Part shown: positions 8,077 to 15,310 of the stretch, one piece after another
Position numbering within the stretch: position 1 is the stretch's first letter
Layout: every line of letters begins with the position of its first letter
Assembly (NCBI GenBank): GCA_040220135.1
Contig: JAVJTT010000009.1
Location: forward strand, 186,001-250,000
DNA from: CAJXMH01 sp040220135
Lineage (GTDB): Bacteria; Bacteroidota; Bacteroidia; Flavobacteriales_E; Vicingaceae
Length of the DNA: 64,000 nt
Reading direction: 5' to 3'
Made by a program: the position numbers and the translations under genes
The notes under the pieces: model-generated
What the model saw: the letters and a program-made list of their open reading frames with translations, nothing else
Database searches by the model: none
Told to the model about the DNA's origin: nothing

Positions 8077-9471
8077 ATGAAGTTTACAGACCGATACGCC
8101 AAACTCTTTCAGTATTTATTGCCCACGCCCTTTACCATTGCGTTGATCATAACGATTGTCACTTTTTTAGTGGCATTGTTTGTAACTAAAGAGGCTTCGG
8201 TAGACACAGGCACTTATGCGTTAGAAGTTTTAGGCTATTGGGAAGAAGGCTTGTGGCAAAAAGGGCTCATGGTGTTTGCCATGCAAATGATGTTGATCTT
8301 AGTTTTAGGCCACGTTTTGGCTTTGAGTCCGGCGGCAGATCGCTTAATCAGCACTTTAGTCAATTATGCCAATAGCACCGCAAAAGCAGCTTATTTGGTG
8401 ACTTTGCTCACGGTGGCGGTGGCGCTGTTCAATTGGGGTTTAGGCTTGATCTTTGGAGCCATCTTCGCGCGTAAAGTAGCGGAGCAGGCTCAAGCCAAAA
8501 AGTTATCCTTGAACTACCCCTTAATTGGAGCAGCAGGCTATTCGGGACTTATGGTTTGGCATGGTGGAATTAGCGGCTCTTCCTTGGCCAAAGTGGCCGA
8601 GCAAAACCACTTGGCTGAAATGATGAAGGGAATTATTCCGAAAGCGGAAATAGCAAGTTTACCAGTGCAAATTCCTTTTTCAGAAACGGTCTTCTCTGGC
8701 ATGAATATTTACAGCAGCATGATGATTCTCCTGCTACTCCCGCTCTTCATGTTTTTGGTTGGAAGAAAAGCAAAAGGAACGAGTATTCCGGCTCTAAGTC
8801 AAGGTAGCAAGAGGGAAGAAAAAACAGAATCTTTTAGTGGAGCTGAAAAATTAGACCATTCTAAGGTTTTTGCATGGGCCCTTGGCCTGATCATGATTGC
8901 CTACGCTATTTACAAAGCTTTTCAGCAAGAGAATGCCGCTAATTTTGGCTTTATCACCCCCAACTACATCAACTTTTTGCTGCTTGGACTGGGCATTTTA
9001 TTACATGGAAACTTTGCCCGTTTTCTCAAAGCCGTGAATGAAGCCATTGGAGGAGCAGCAGGAATTCTGATTCAGTTTCCATTGTATTTTGGCATTATGG
9101 GCATGATGAAAAGCTCAGGTTTAGTGCAAGAATTTTCTGCCTTTTTTGTTAGCATCTCAAATGAAAATACCTTCCCCATTTTCACCATGATCAGTGCCGG
9201 AATAGTAAATGTATTTGTGCCAAGTGGGGGCGGACAATGGGCGGTGCAAGGGCCAATCATTGTGCAAGCGACTCAAAGTTTGGGAATCAGCTTACCTAAA
9301 AGCATTATGGCCTTGGCGTATGGCGACCAACTTACTAATATGCTTCAACCGTTTTGGGCGTTACCTTTATTGGGTATTACCAAACTTCAGGCAAAAGACA
9401 TTCTACCTTATACGTTAGTGCTGATGTTGGTCGGAGGGTTGATCTACTTATCGGCTTTAATGCTATTTTAA
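8077..9471 (+). CDS. Short-chain fatty-acid transporter, AtoE family
   Basis: This is a polytopic inner-membrane protein of the SCFA_trans/AtoE family, with about 11-12 hydrophobic segments. The diagnostic near-C-terminal motif VPSGGGQWAVQGP is present, as are the N-terminal RYAKLFQYLLPTPF and MVWHGGISGSS motifs. Family members take up acetoacetate or other short-chain fatty acids with protons. I chose the ATG at 8077 (464 residues) over an in-frame TTG at 8041, because family members begin close to the RYAKLF motif and the extension adds nothing recognisable. No butyrate or acetoacetate catabolic genes are adjacent, so the substrate is inferred only from the family. Confidence 0.88.
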   Translation: MKFTDRYAKLFQYLLPTPFTIALIITIVTFLVALFVTKEASVDTGTYALEVLGYWEEGLWQKGLMVFAMQMMLILVLGHVLALSPAADRLISTLVNYANSTAKAAYLVTLLTVAVALFNWGLGLIFGAIFARKVAEQAQAKKLSLNYPLIGAAGYSGLMVWHGGISGSSLAKVAEQNHLAEMMKGIIPKAEIASLPVQIPFSETVFSGMNIYSSMMILLLLPLFMFLVGRKAKGTSIPALSQGSKREEKTESFSGAEKLDHSKVFAWALGLIMIAYAIYKAFQQENAANFGFITPNYINFLLLGLGILLHGNFARFLKAVNEAIGGAAGILIQFPLYFGIMGMMKSSGLVQEFSAFFVSISNENTFPIFTMISAGIVNVFVPSGGGQWAVQGPIIVQATQSLGISLPKSIMALAYGDQLTNMLQPFWALPLLGITKLQAKDILPYTLVLMLVGGLIYLSALMLF

Positions 9472-9476
9472 TTTCA

Positions 9477-9503
9477 ACGCAAAATGTGTTACGCAAAATG
9501 TGT
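9477..9503. repeat. Tandem 13-bp direct repeat
   Basis: ACGCAAAATGTGT occurs twice, at 9477-9489 and 9491-9503, one base apart, in the 44-bp gap between the convergent transporter and oppC-like genes. It cannot form a terminator hairpin with itself. Its role is unknown. Confidence 0.7.
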
Positions 9504-9515
9504 AATTAATGGTTT

Positions 9516-10655
9516 CTACAAATTAACTCCCTTCACTCCCTTGGTATCAAATGCATCTCTCAATCCATTGCCGAGAAGCACAAAAGAAAGCACCAATAAA
9601 CAAATAGCTAGGCCTGGAAAAATGGCCAAATAGGCATCTCCGGTAATGATGTAACCTTTGTGTTCAGAGATCATTTTACCCCAAGTAGCTTGTGGAGGTT
9701 GAGCCCCTAAACCCAAGAAACTCAAGCCTGCTTCAATCAAGATAGCAGCGGCAAAATTAGAGGCAGAAATCACTATGATAGGACCGGTTACATTGGGCAA
9801 AATATGTTTCATCATGATTCTAAAATCTCGAAAACCCAAAGAACGGCCTGCTTCCACATATTCCATTTCCCTTACACTCATTACTTGACCACGCACTACT
9901 CTGGCAACTTCTACCCACATGGTTAAACCCACCGCTACAAAAACTTGCCAAAAACCCTTTCCAAGCGCCAAAGTAATGGCTATTACCAAGAGTAAAGTGG
10001 GAATCGACCAGACCACATTAATAAACCACATAATAAGCTCATCTAACCAACCTTTGTAATAAGCAGCTAACATTCCGAGGGAGATGCCAATTAGCAAGCT
10101 TATCAGAATGGCGATAATACCGACTGTAAATGAAATCCAAGTACCAGCCATTAAACGGCTTAACAAATCTCTACCATAGCGATCCGTTCCAAGAATAAAA
10201 GTTTTAGTTTCTAAAATGGATGCTTCTGAGTATTCAAGTTTTACGTCTGTCCATGATTCTTTGGCGAAGAATACTTTTTCACCATCATTCGGTTGACTTC
10301 CGGTAAAGCGTTCAATGGTAATTCCATCAGTTGAAAACTGATAGTCATAAATTGGTATTTCACGAAACTGGCTCTCTTTTCCCCAAAGCCATGCTTCAAA
10401 AAAAGATTGATCGGAAGTGGTTCTTCGATCGGGCAAGGACAACACTTTAATTTGAAAGCCAGCTTTCTTTCTCGCCAACTCAAGGTGCTGTTGATTTGCT
10501 TTTGGGCTGCTATCTGGTCGCACCAAAGGACCTAAAATTGCAACCAGCAAAAAAAGTAAAATGCAAAAAAGACCGGCAATGGCCAATTGGTTGGCTTTTA
10601 ACTTCTGCCAAGCCAATTGAGCTGGGGATAAATACTGTTTTGTTTGCTGCTTCAT
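9516..10655 (-). CDS. ABC transporter permease, OppC/DppC type
   Basis: This is an inner-membrane permease of the peptide/nickel ABC family. The protein (379 residues from the ATG at 10655) has one N-terminal helix (near residues 20-45) and a periplasmic insert of about 100 residues. The FILGTDRYGRDLLSRL motif typical of OppC follows, then five helices and the EAA loop (EAGRSLGFRDFRIMMKHI, near 265-285) that docks on the ATPase. An upstream TTG would add 18 residues, but the ATG is one base after the preceding stop and matches family starts. It follows the glycosyltransferase gene by a single base. Partner oppA, B, D and F genes are not in the window, so its substrate (probably oligopeptides) cannot be read from context. 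Confidence 0.88.
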   Translation of the reverse strand: MKQQTKQYLSPAQLAWQKLKANQLAIAGLFCILLFLLVAILGPLVRPDSSPKANQQHLELARKKAGFQIKVLSLPDRRTTSDQSFFEAWLWGKESQFREIPIYDYQFSTDGITIERFTGSQPNDGEKVFFAKESWTDVKLEYSEASILETKTFILGTDRYGRDLLSRLMAGTWISFTVGIIAILISLLIGISLGMLAAYYKGWLDELIMWFINVVWSIPTLLLVIAITLALGKGFWQVFVAVGLTMWVEVARVVRGQVMSVREMEYVEAGRSLGFRDFRIMMKHILPNVTGPIIVISASNFAAAILIEAGLSFLGLGAQPPQATWGKMISEHKGYIITGDAYLAIFPGLAICLLVLSFVLLGNGLRDAFDTKGVKGVNL

Positions 10656-10656
10656 T

Positions 10657-11778
10657 TCAAATCTTTCGGCCTTTCCATTCTGGTCGAAGCAGTAAAGATA
10701 GTAAAGCAATAAGCATGCTGTAAAATGGATAGAGTAAGGAAAGCAAAAAGGAGTTGAAAAAAGCTCCTTTTACTTTGAACCAATGACGAACTGCAATTAA
10801 TAAGGTAAAATCGGACATCCATTTTAAAACAAATAGCAAAACGAGATTAGCCCAGGCTAAGGCCCCAAAAATAGCACAGCAGAGCGCTGCTAATAAGCTA
10901 AAGTTTGCCAATAAGATCACGAAGCCATGCAATATGGAAGACTTGTCTTGGTACTTTTTACTTTTTTCTGCCCATCGCAATCGTTGGTGAAGCCAAGCTG
11001 AAAAGCTACTAGGAAAACCTGTCTTTACCACGGCAGTAATGTTAGCCACAAACTTTATTTTTGCTCGCATGCCTAACTTTTTCTTAATAGCATGCAATAA
11101 GAAAACATCATCGCCTGAGGCTATTTCCGCTTTTAAGTCCTCTGCAGTTAACTCCAGATAAAGTGCTTTAGGAAACATCATATTGGCTCCATTGCAAATA
11201 AAGCCGTTGTGGTTGGCAATAGTTCCAGCTGTAGCAGCCATCAAGGCAGCTTGCTCAGTTTGAAATACCCTTTGCCAAATACTACTTGATAAAAAGCGAA
11301 CCGGAGCCGTAACCAAGTGATCTTCTTGAGGCTCAAATGAAATTGCTAGGGTTGATAGCCAACTCGGGTTCAATCGGCAGTCTGCATCTGTAGTTACAAT
11401 AACATTGTGTTTTGTGGCCTCCACACCCTTCCTAATAGCTGCCTTTTTTCCAGTTTTATCTGTCAATTTTAAAAGTTTGACATTTGTCTGACCTACTGAG
11501 TTTTTACTTACAACTTCAGTGCTTCCATCAAGAGAGTGATCATCTACCAAAATAACTTCGAAGAGCTCTTTTGAATAATCTTGTTCATGTAAATCAGTCA
11601 ATAGATTTGCTATGTGTTCAGCTTCATTTCGAAAAGCAACCACAATACTAATAGGGTAGTGCTTTTGCTTCTTTATTTTCTTCTTGGCATTTAGCTTACC
11701 TAAACCAGTAATCCAGTACAACAACATGATGTAGTATGGGAATAATAAAATATAAAGGATATCAATCAGCACGGCCAA
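10657..11778 (-). CDS. Family 2 glycosyltransferase, membrane-anchored
   Basis: The protein has 373 residues. The GT-A fold motifs are clear: VVAFRNEAEHI near residue 50, ILVDDHSLDGS near 77, the metal-binding DAD in TTDADCR near 130, and the acceptor-site QRLRWAEK (QxxRW) near 267. One N-terminal helix and two or three C-terminal helices place it in the inner membrane. This is the architecture of processive or lipid-linked GT2 enzymes, such as biofilm, hyaluronan-type or exopolysaccharide synthases. Its start overlaps the end of the flippase-like gene by 17 bp, so the two are co-translated. Together they suggest lipid-linked glycan or glycolipid synthesis. The sugar cannot be predicted. Confidence 0.88.
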   Translation of the reverse strand: MAVLIDILYILLFPYYIMLLYWITGLGKLNAKKKIKKQKHYPISIVVAFRNEAEHIANLLTDLHEQDYSKELFEVILVDDHSLDGSTEVVSKNSVGQTNVKLLKLTDKTGKKAAIRKGVEATKHNVIVTTDADCRLNPSWLSTLAISFEPQEDHLVTAPVRFLSSSIWQRVFQTEQAALMAATAGTIANHNGFICNGANMMFPKALYLELTAEDLKAEIASGDDVFLLHAIKKKLGMRAKIKFVANITAVVKTGFPSSFSAWLHQRLRWAEKSKKYQDKSSILHGFVILLANFSLLAALCCAIFGALAWANLVLLFVLKWMSDFTLLIAVRHWFKVKGAFFNSFLLSLLYPFYSMLIALLSLLLRPEWKGRKI

Positions 11779-12730
11779 ACGATTTTAACTGTACCCAATT
11801 TACTTTTCTAAACTCAAACAAGCCTAAAAGGGCAGGAAAAAACAAGTTTATTGCCCATAATAAAAGTGAACTGATTAAGGCCGCAGAACCTGAGTATCCT
11901 AAATGTTCCATAATGATGAAGGCGGCAGAAGTTCTAACTGCTAGGTCAGAGATCCAAGCGGTAGGAATAAGGGTAGAAACGAAGAAAATTATTCCAGAGG
12001 CCAAAATTGCCGTTTGGAGCGGGATTGAGGGGTCGAAAATTTGAAATAATAAGCTAAACTGACCTAAGAATATAGCATATCGAAGGGTACTAAATAGCAA
12101 TGTTCTCAGCCTACTATGTTTTGGTATTTTCACTAAACTTTCCAATTTTCTGAACTGAAAACGGTTATTAATCTTGGAGATCAAGCGTTTTACTAAAGTC
12201 GATGAAAAGTAGATGTAGAAAAGCAAAGCCAATAAGACAATAATCAGGGTCCATAAAAGGTTCTTTGCCATTCCGAACTCAAAGGGGAAATAGGGCAGCA
12301 TGATTAAAGCTATCACAACGGTGATCATTAACTGAGAAAAAGAACAAAGGGTGTTTACGTACAATACTTTTAAATGATCCGTTCGAGGTATATATAAGAG
12401 ACGACCGCCTAACTCCCCTAGCCGGTTTGGGGTTAACAAACTTAAACTCACGCCAAACAAGACTGAACGGATAGCTTGCCAATAGCTAACCTTTGATACT
12501 TCTTGAACTAGAGTCCGCCACTTTAGCACTTCAATTCCCCAATTAAATGGCATCAACAATAGAACGACTAAAAAAATGTTGGATGATGACTTAAGATGAG
12601 TCTTAATTTCCGTCAAATTAAACTCAGAAGCTCTTTCTTGGAAAACAGTAAGCAAATACCAGCATGCTGCAGCACCAATTAAAAATCCAATTAGTGTATT
12701 ACTTAATTTATATAGCTTTGTTCTTGACAA
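11762..12730 (-). CDS. Lysylphosphatidylglycerol synthase TM-region / UPF0104-like membrane protein
   Basis: This 322-residue protein has about eight hydrophobic helices and the features of the LPG_synthase_TM (UPF0104) family: a MPFNWGIEVLKW segment, then GVSLSLLTPNRLGELGGR near residues 95-115, and STLIPTAWISDLAVR near 255-270. Members occur as flippase-like proteins near glycosyltransferases. No catalytic C-terminal MprF domain is present, so aminoacyl transfer is not expected. The start is TTG at 12730; no ATG exists upstream before an in-frame stop at 12761-12763. The TTG and the ruvC ATG share base 12730 on opposite strands. The gene is first in an operon with the glycosyltransferase and the permease. 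Confidence 0.8.
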   Translation of the reverse strand: MSRTKLYKLSNTLIGFLIGAAACWYLLTVFQERASEFNLTEIKTHLKSSSNIFLVVLLLMPFNWGIEVLKWRTLVQEVSKVSYWQAIRSVLFGVSLSLLTPNRLGELGGRLLYIPRTDHLKVLYVNTLCSFSQLMITVVIALIMLPYFPFEFGMAKNLLWTLIIVLLALLFYIYFSSTLVKRLISKINNRFQFRKLESLVKIPKHSRLRTLLFSTLRYAIFLGQFSLLFQIFDPSIPLQTAILASGIIFFVSTLIPTAWISDLAVRTSAAFIIMEHLGYSGSAALISSLLLWAINLFFPALLGLFEFRKVNWVQLKSFGRAD

Positions 12731-13296
12731 TGAAGCAGCAGATTGAAGAGGCAGATCAAATTATCTTGGGTATTGACCCGGGTACGAATATAATGGGTTA
12801 TGGCTTGATATCGGTGAAGAACAAAGAGATTTCTTTACTTTCTATGGGAGCGATCCATTTAACAAAATTAGGAGACCACAGTATTCGCTTGAAAAAAATT
12901 TTTGAACGCACTTTAAATTTAATTGATGAATACAAAGTAGACCAAATGGCCGTTGAAGCACCTTTCTATGGTAAGAATGCTCAGTCTATGTTAAAGCTAG
13001 GCAGAGCTCAGGGGGTTGCAATGGCTGCTTCTCTTGTACGAGAGGTGCCTGTTACAGAATACATGCCCAAAAAGATAAAAAAGGCCATAACAGGCAAAGG
13101 AGCTGCTTCTAAAGAACAAGTTGCAGCAATGCTTAAGTCCATCGTTCCTTATAAAGAGTCTCCAAAGTATTTAGATGCCACAGATGGCTTGGCTGTTGCC
13201 ATATGCCATTATTATCAAGGTTCTAAAATACCCAATCAAAAATCTTATGGTTCATGGGATTCTTTCTTGAAACAAAATCCAAATAGAAAAGCCTAG
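12730..13296 (+). CDS. ruvC: Crossover junction endodeoxyribonuclease RuvC
   Basis: RuvC resolves Holliday junctions during recombination. The 188-residue protein keeps the RNase H-fold acidic catalytic residues: Asp16 in ILGIDPGTN, Glu in MAVEAPFYGKNAQS near 77, and the C-terminal DATDGLAVAICH aspartates near 150. I start it at the ATG at 12730; an upstream in-frame ATG at 12664 would add 22 hydrophobic residues that overlap the divergent gene and are not part of the family. The stop overlaps the convergent HIT gene by four bases. No ruvA or ruvB is nearby. Confidence 0.95.
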   Translation: MKQQIEEADQIILGIDPGTNIMGYGLISVKNKEISLLSMGAIHLTKLGDHSIRLKKIFERTLNLIDEYKVDQMAVEAPFYGKNAQSMLKLGRAQGVAMAASLVREVPVTEYMPKKIKKAITGKGAASKEQVAAMLKSIVPYKESPKYLDATDGLAVAICHYYQGSKIPNQKSYGSWDSFLKQNPNRKA

Positions 13297-13679
13297 CAAT
13301 TAATTTTGGATGCTATTTCGGCCAATTGATCTTGAGTTAGATCTAGTTTAGGCTTTGCGAAGTTGATATCTTGAACATTGTTAATAGGGACTAAATGAAT
13401 GTGGGCATGAGCTACTTCTAAACCAATCACCGCAATACCTATTCGCTCACACTTTATTTTTGTCTCAATTTTAGTCGCTACTTTTTTAGCGAAACTCCAA
13501 AGTGCTTTATACTCCTCGTCTTCAATATCGAAAATATAGTCTGTTTCTTTCTTTGGAATCACTAAAGTGTGCCCCTTGGCTAATGGGTTAATATCCAAAA
13601 AAGCGAGAAAATTCTCGTCTTCGGCTATTTTATGTGAAGGGATTTCACCGGAAACTATTTTAGCAAACAGTGTACTCAT
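13293..13679 (-). CDS. HIT-family nucleotide-binding protein
   Basis: The 128-residue cytosolic protein has the histidine triad HAHIHLVPI near residues 95-103, the N-terminal IVSGEIPSHKIAED, and the FLDINPLAKGHTLVIPK motif. Together these define the HinT/PKCI branch, which hydrolyses AMP-lysine and other nucleoside phosphoramidates. It is translationally coupled to greA: the greA stop and this ATG share one base at 13679. Its exact substrate is unknown. Confidence 0.92.
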   Translation of the reverse strand: MSTLFAKIVSGEIPSHKIAEDENFLAFLDINPLAKGHTLVIPKKETDYIFDIEDEEYKALWSFAKKVATKIETKIKCERIGIAVIGLEVAHAHIHLVPINNVQDINFAKPKLDLTQDQLAEIASKINC

Positions 13680-14152
13680 TACCGACTAATTTCGAGAATT
13701 TCAAAATTCATCTTCCCCGAAGGTACTTGAACTTCTGCTGTATCACCTACTTTTTTTCCTAATAATCCTTTCGCAATAGGTGACTCAACAGAAATTTTCT
13801 TTTGTTTGATATCAGCTTCTTTTTCAGATACTATTGTGTACTCCATGGTAGCGCCATTTGTTTTGTTTTTGATTTTCACTTTTGATAAAATCAAAACCTT
13901 AGAAGTATCTAATTCTGACTGATCTACCACTCTTGCATTCGCTATCAAAGTTTCGAGTTTGCTAATCTTCATTTCTAATAGGCCTTGCGCTTCTTTCGCT
14001 GCATCGTACTCTGCATTCTCAGATAAATCACCTTTATCTCTTGCTTCAGCAATTTGTTGTGATATTGACGGTCTTTCAACAGTTCTAAGCTGCTTAAGCT
14101 CTTCTTTAACCTTGTTCAGTCCTTCTTCAGTAAAATAACTAATCTGTCCCAT
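13679..14152 (-). CDS. greA: Transcription elongation factor GreA
   Basis: GreA rescues backtracked RNA polymerase by stimulating transcript cleavage. The 157-residue protein has the N-terminal antiparallel coiled coil (residues 1-75, with RDKGDLSENAEYDAAKEAQG at its tip carrying the acidic DxxE-type residues) and the C-terminal FKBP-like domain (SPIAKGLLGKKVGD near 125-138). GreB is less likely given this tip sequence. It is followed without a gap by the HIT gene. The hairpin at 14173-14207 separates it from the upstream T9SS operon on the same strand, so it should have its own promoter in 14153-14172 or rely on read-through. Confidence 0.95.
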   Translation of the reverse strand: MGQISYFTEEGLNKVKEELKQLRTVERPSISQQIAEARDKGDLSENAEYDAAKEAQGLLEMKISKLETLIANARVVDQSELDTSKVLILSKVKIKNKTNGATMEYTIVSEKEADIKQKKISVESPIAKGLLGKKVGDTAEVQVPSGKMNFEILEISR

Positions 14153-14172
14153 ATTGGTCGTCTATATAACTT

Positions 14173-14207
14173 AAAAAAGAGAATCCCCTTCTAAGGAATT
14201 CTCTTTT
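14173..14207 (-). terminator. Terminator of the TonB / T9SS / PorV-like operon
   Basis: An interrupted stem (AAAAGAGAAT pairing with ATTCTCTTTT, plus an inner CCTT/AAGG) lies 26 bp past the PorV-like stop. On the minus strand it is followed by six T. Confidence 0.7.
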
Positions 14208-14232
14208 ACAAAATTATGTAATTAATTTATTG

Positions 14233-15309
14233 TTAGAAATTTAACGCAACACCAATTGCGTTTGTCCCATCAAATGTTCTTGTTACTCGGTAAGAATAAT
14301 CGATTCCAAAAGTGGCACCTGATTTCCCCACAGGTACTTCAATAGTAGCCCCAAAAGTAGGCCCTGCCGATGTGGTTTGTGTCTCATTTACGTCTTCGGC
14401 GTCTGCTTCATAAACATAACCACCTCTAATCATAAACATTTCACGGAACGCATATTCCGCCCCAATTCTAAATTGGTCTTTTGTAAACGAATTAGAGGTA
14501 AATGTACCTGCAGTAGTTAGTCTATGCTCAGACAATTCTTCTGACTCAGGATCCATTCCAAGATAAAAATCATAACTCAATCCAATGTTTAGTAAAGACG
14601 GTAGTTCGAAGTCGTTAGAGCGTTGATTGATTGTCAACTGTTTTTCTGTTGCAGGATCTTCATATCGGTCAGACAATCCATTTCCTTGATATTGCATAGT
14701 TGGACCAACATTTCGTAAGGCAATACCAAACTTTAATTGATCATTATCACCGGTAACATAGTTTACCCCTGCATCTATGGCAATTCCTGTTGCTCTAATG
14801 TTAGCGATAGATTGCGATATTAGTTTAACCACAACCCCTCCACTAATTGTATTAGAGAAATTCTTGGAATATGCTGCACCCAAGTTAAAGTAGTTGGGGC
14901 GGAAGGTACCTAAGCCACCATCCGGGTTGTCTACTGTGGTCACATCTAAATCTCCAAAAGACATTGACATCAAAGATATTCCGAGAACCCCTCCAGACTC
15001 TCCCATACGTTGAGCCAATCCGGCTGCGTTAATGCTAACATCAGTTCCACTCAACCAACTTGTATTCACAAGGTTTACTTGAGTCCCTTTCGTATAAGCA
15101 AGTCCTGCAACATTTAAGTGCATGGCCTCTATTCCAAAGGCTGAAGCAGAATTCGACCCGCCCCAACCTGAGCTTCTACCCCAAGGATTGATCAAAAGTT
15201 CTGATGCTCCTGCTTCTCCTGCACGATCCTCATTTCCTGCCATTGCAAATGTGCTTAGAAAGGATAAAAGGATTAATATGCTAACTCTATTTCTTCTCAT
15301 AGGTTTCAT
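14233..15309 (-). CDS. PorV/PorQ-family outer-membrane barrel protein
   Basis: The protein has 358 residues. A signal peptide (ILILLSFLSTFAMA) is followed by the family's N-terminal signature, GEAGASELLINPWGRS, and then GIEAMHLNVAGLAY. This matches the PorV/PorQ (UPF0164) group of 14-strand barrels. Alternating hydrophobic strands continue to a C-terminal Phe. PorV itself shuttles T9SS substrates from the translocon to the PorU sortase. This protein lacks any neighbouring core T9SS gene and directly follows a giant putative T9SS substrate (one-base gap), so it may be a dedicated paralogue rather than PorV proper. Two ATGs, at 15309 and 15300, are possible. It is third in an operon with the TonB receptor. 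Confidence 0.82.
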   Translation of the reverse strand: MKPMRRNRVSILILLSFLSTFAMAGNEDRAGEAGASELLINPWGRSSGWGGSNSASAFGIEAMHLNVAGLAYTKGTQVNLVNTSWLSGTDVSINAAGLAQRMGESGGVLGISLMSMSFGDLDVTTVDNPDGGLGTFRPNYFNLGAAYSKNFSNTISGGVVVKLISQSIANIRATGIAIDAGVNYVTGDNDQLKFGIALRNVGPTMQYQGNGLSDRYEDPATEKQLTINQRSNDFELPSLLNIGLSYDFYLGMDPESEELSEHRLTTAGTFTSNSFTKDQFRIGAEYAFREMFMIRGGYVYEADAEDVNETQTTSAGPTFGATIEVPVGKSGATFGIDYSYRVTRTFDGTNAIGVALNF

Positions 15310-15310
15310 T

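Noticed and set aside
9477..9503. The 13-bp repeat pair as a terminator
   Set aside because: The copies are direct, not inverted, and no T tract follows.
11736..12044. Open frame on the plus strand opposite the flippase-like gene
   Set aside because: It lies entirely inside two well-supported minus-strand genes and has no recognisable motif or signal.
12664..12729. Extended N terminus of ruvC from an ATG at 12664
   Set aside because: The extra 22 residues are hydrophobic, overlap the divergent gene, and are absent from the RuvC family start.
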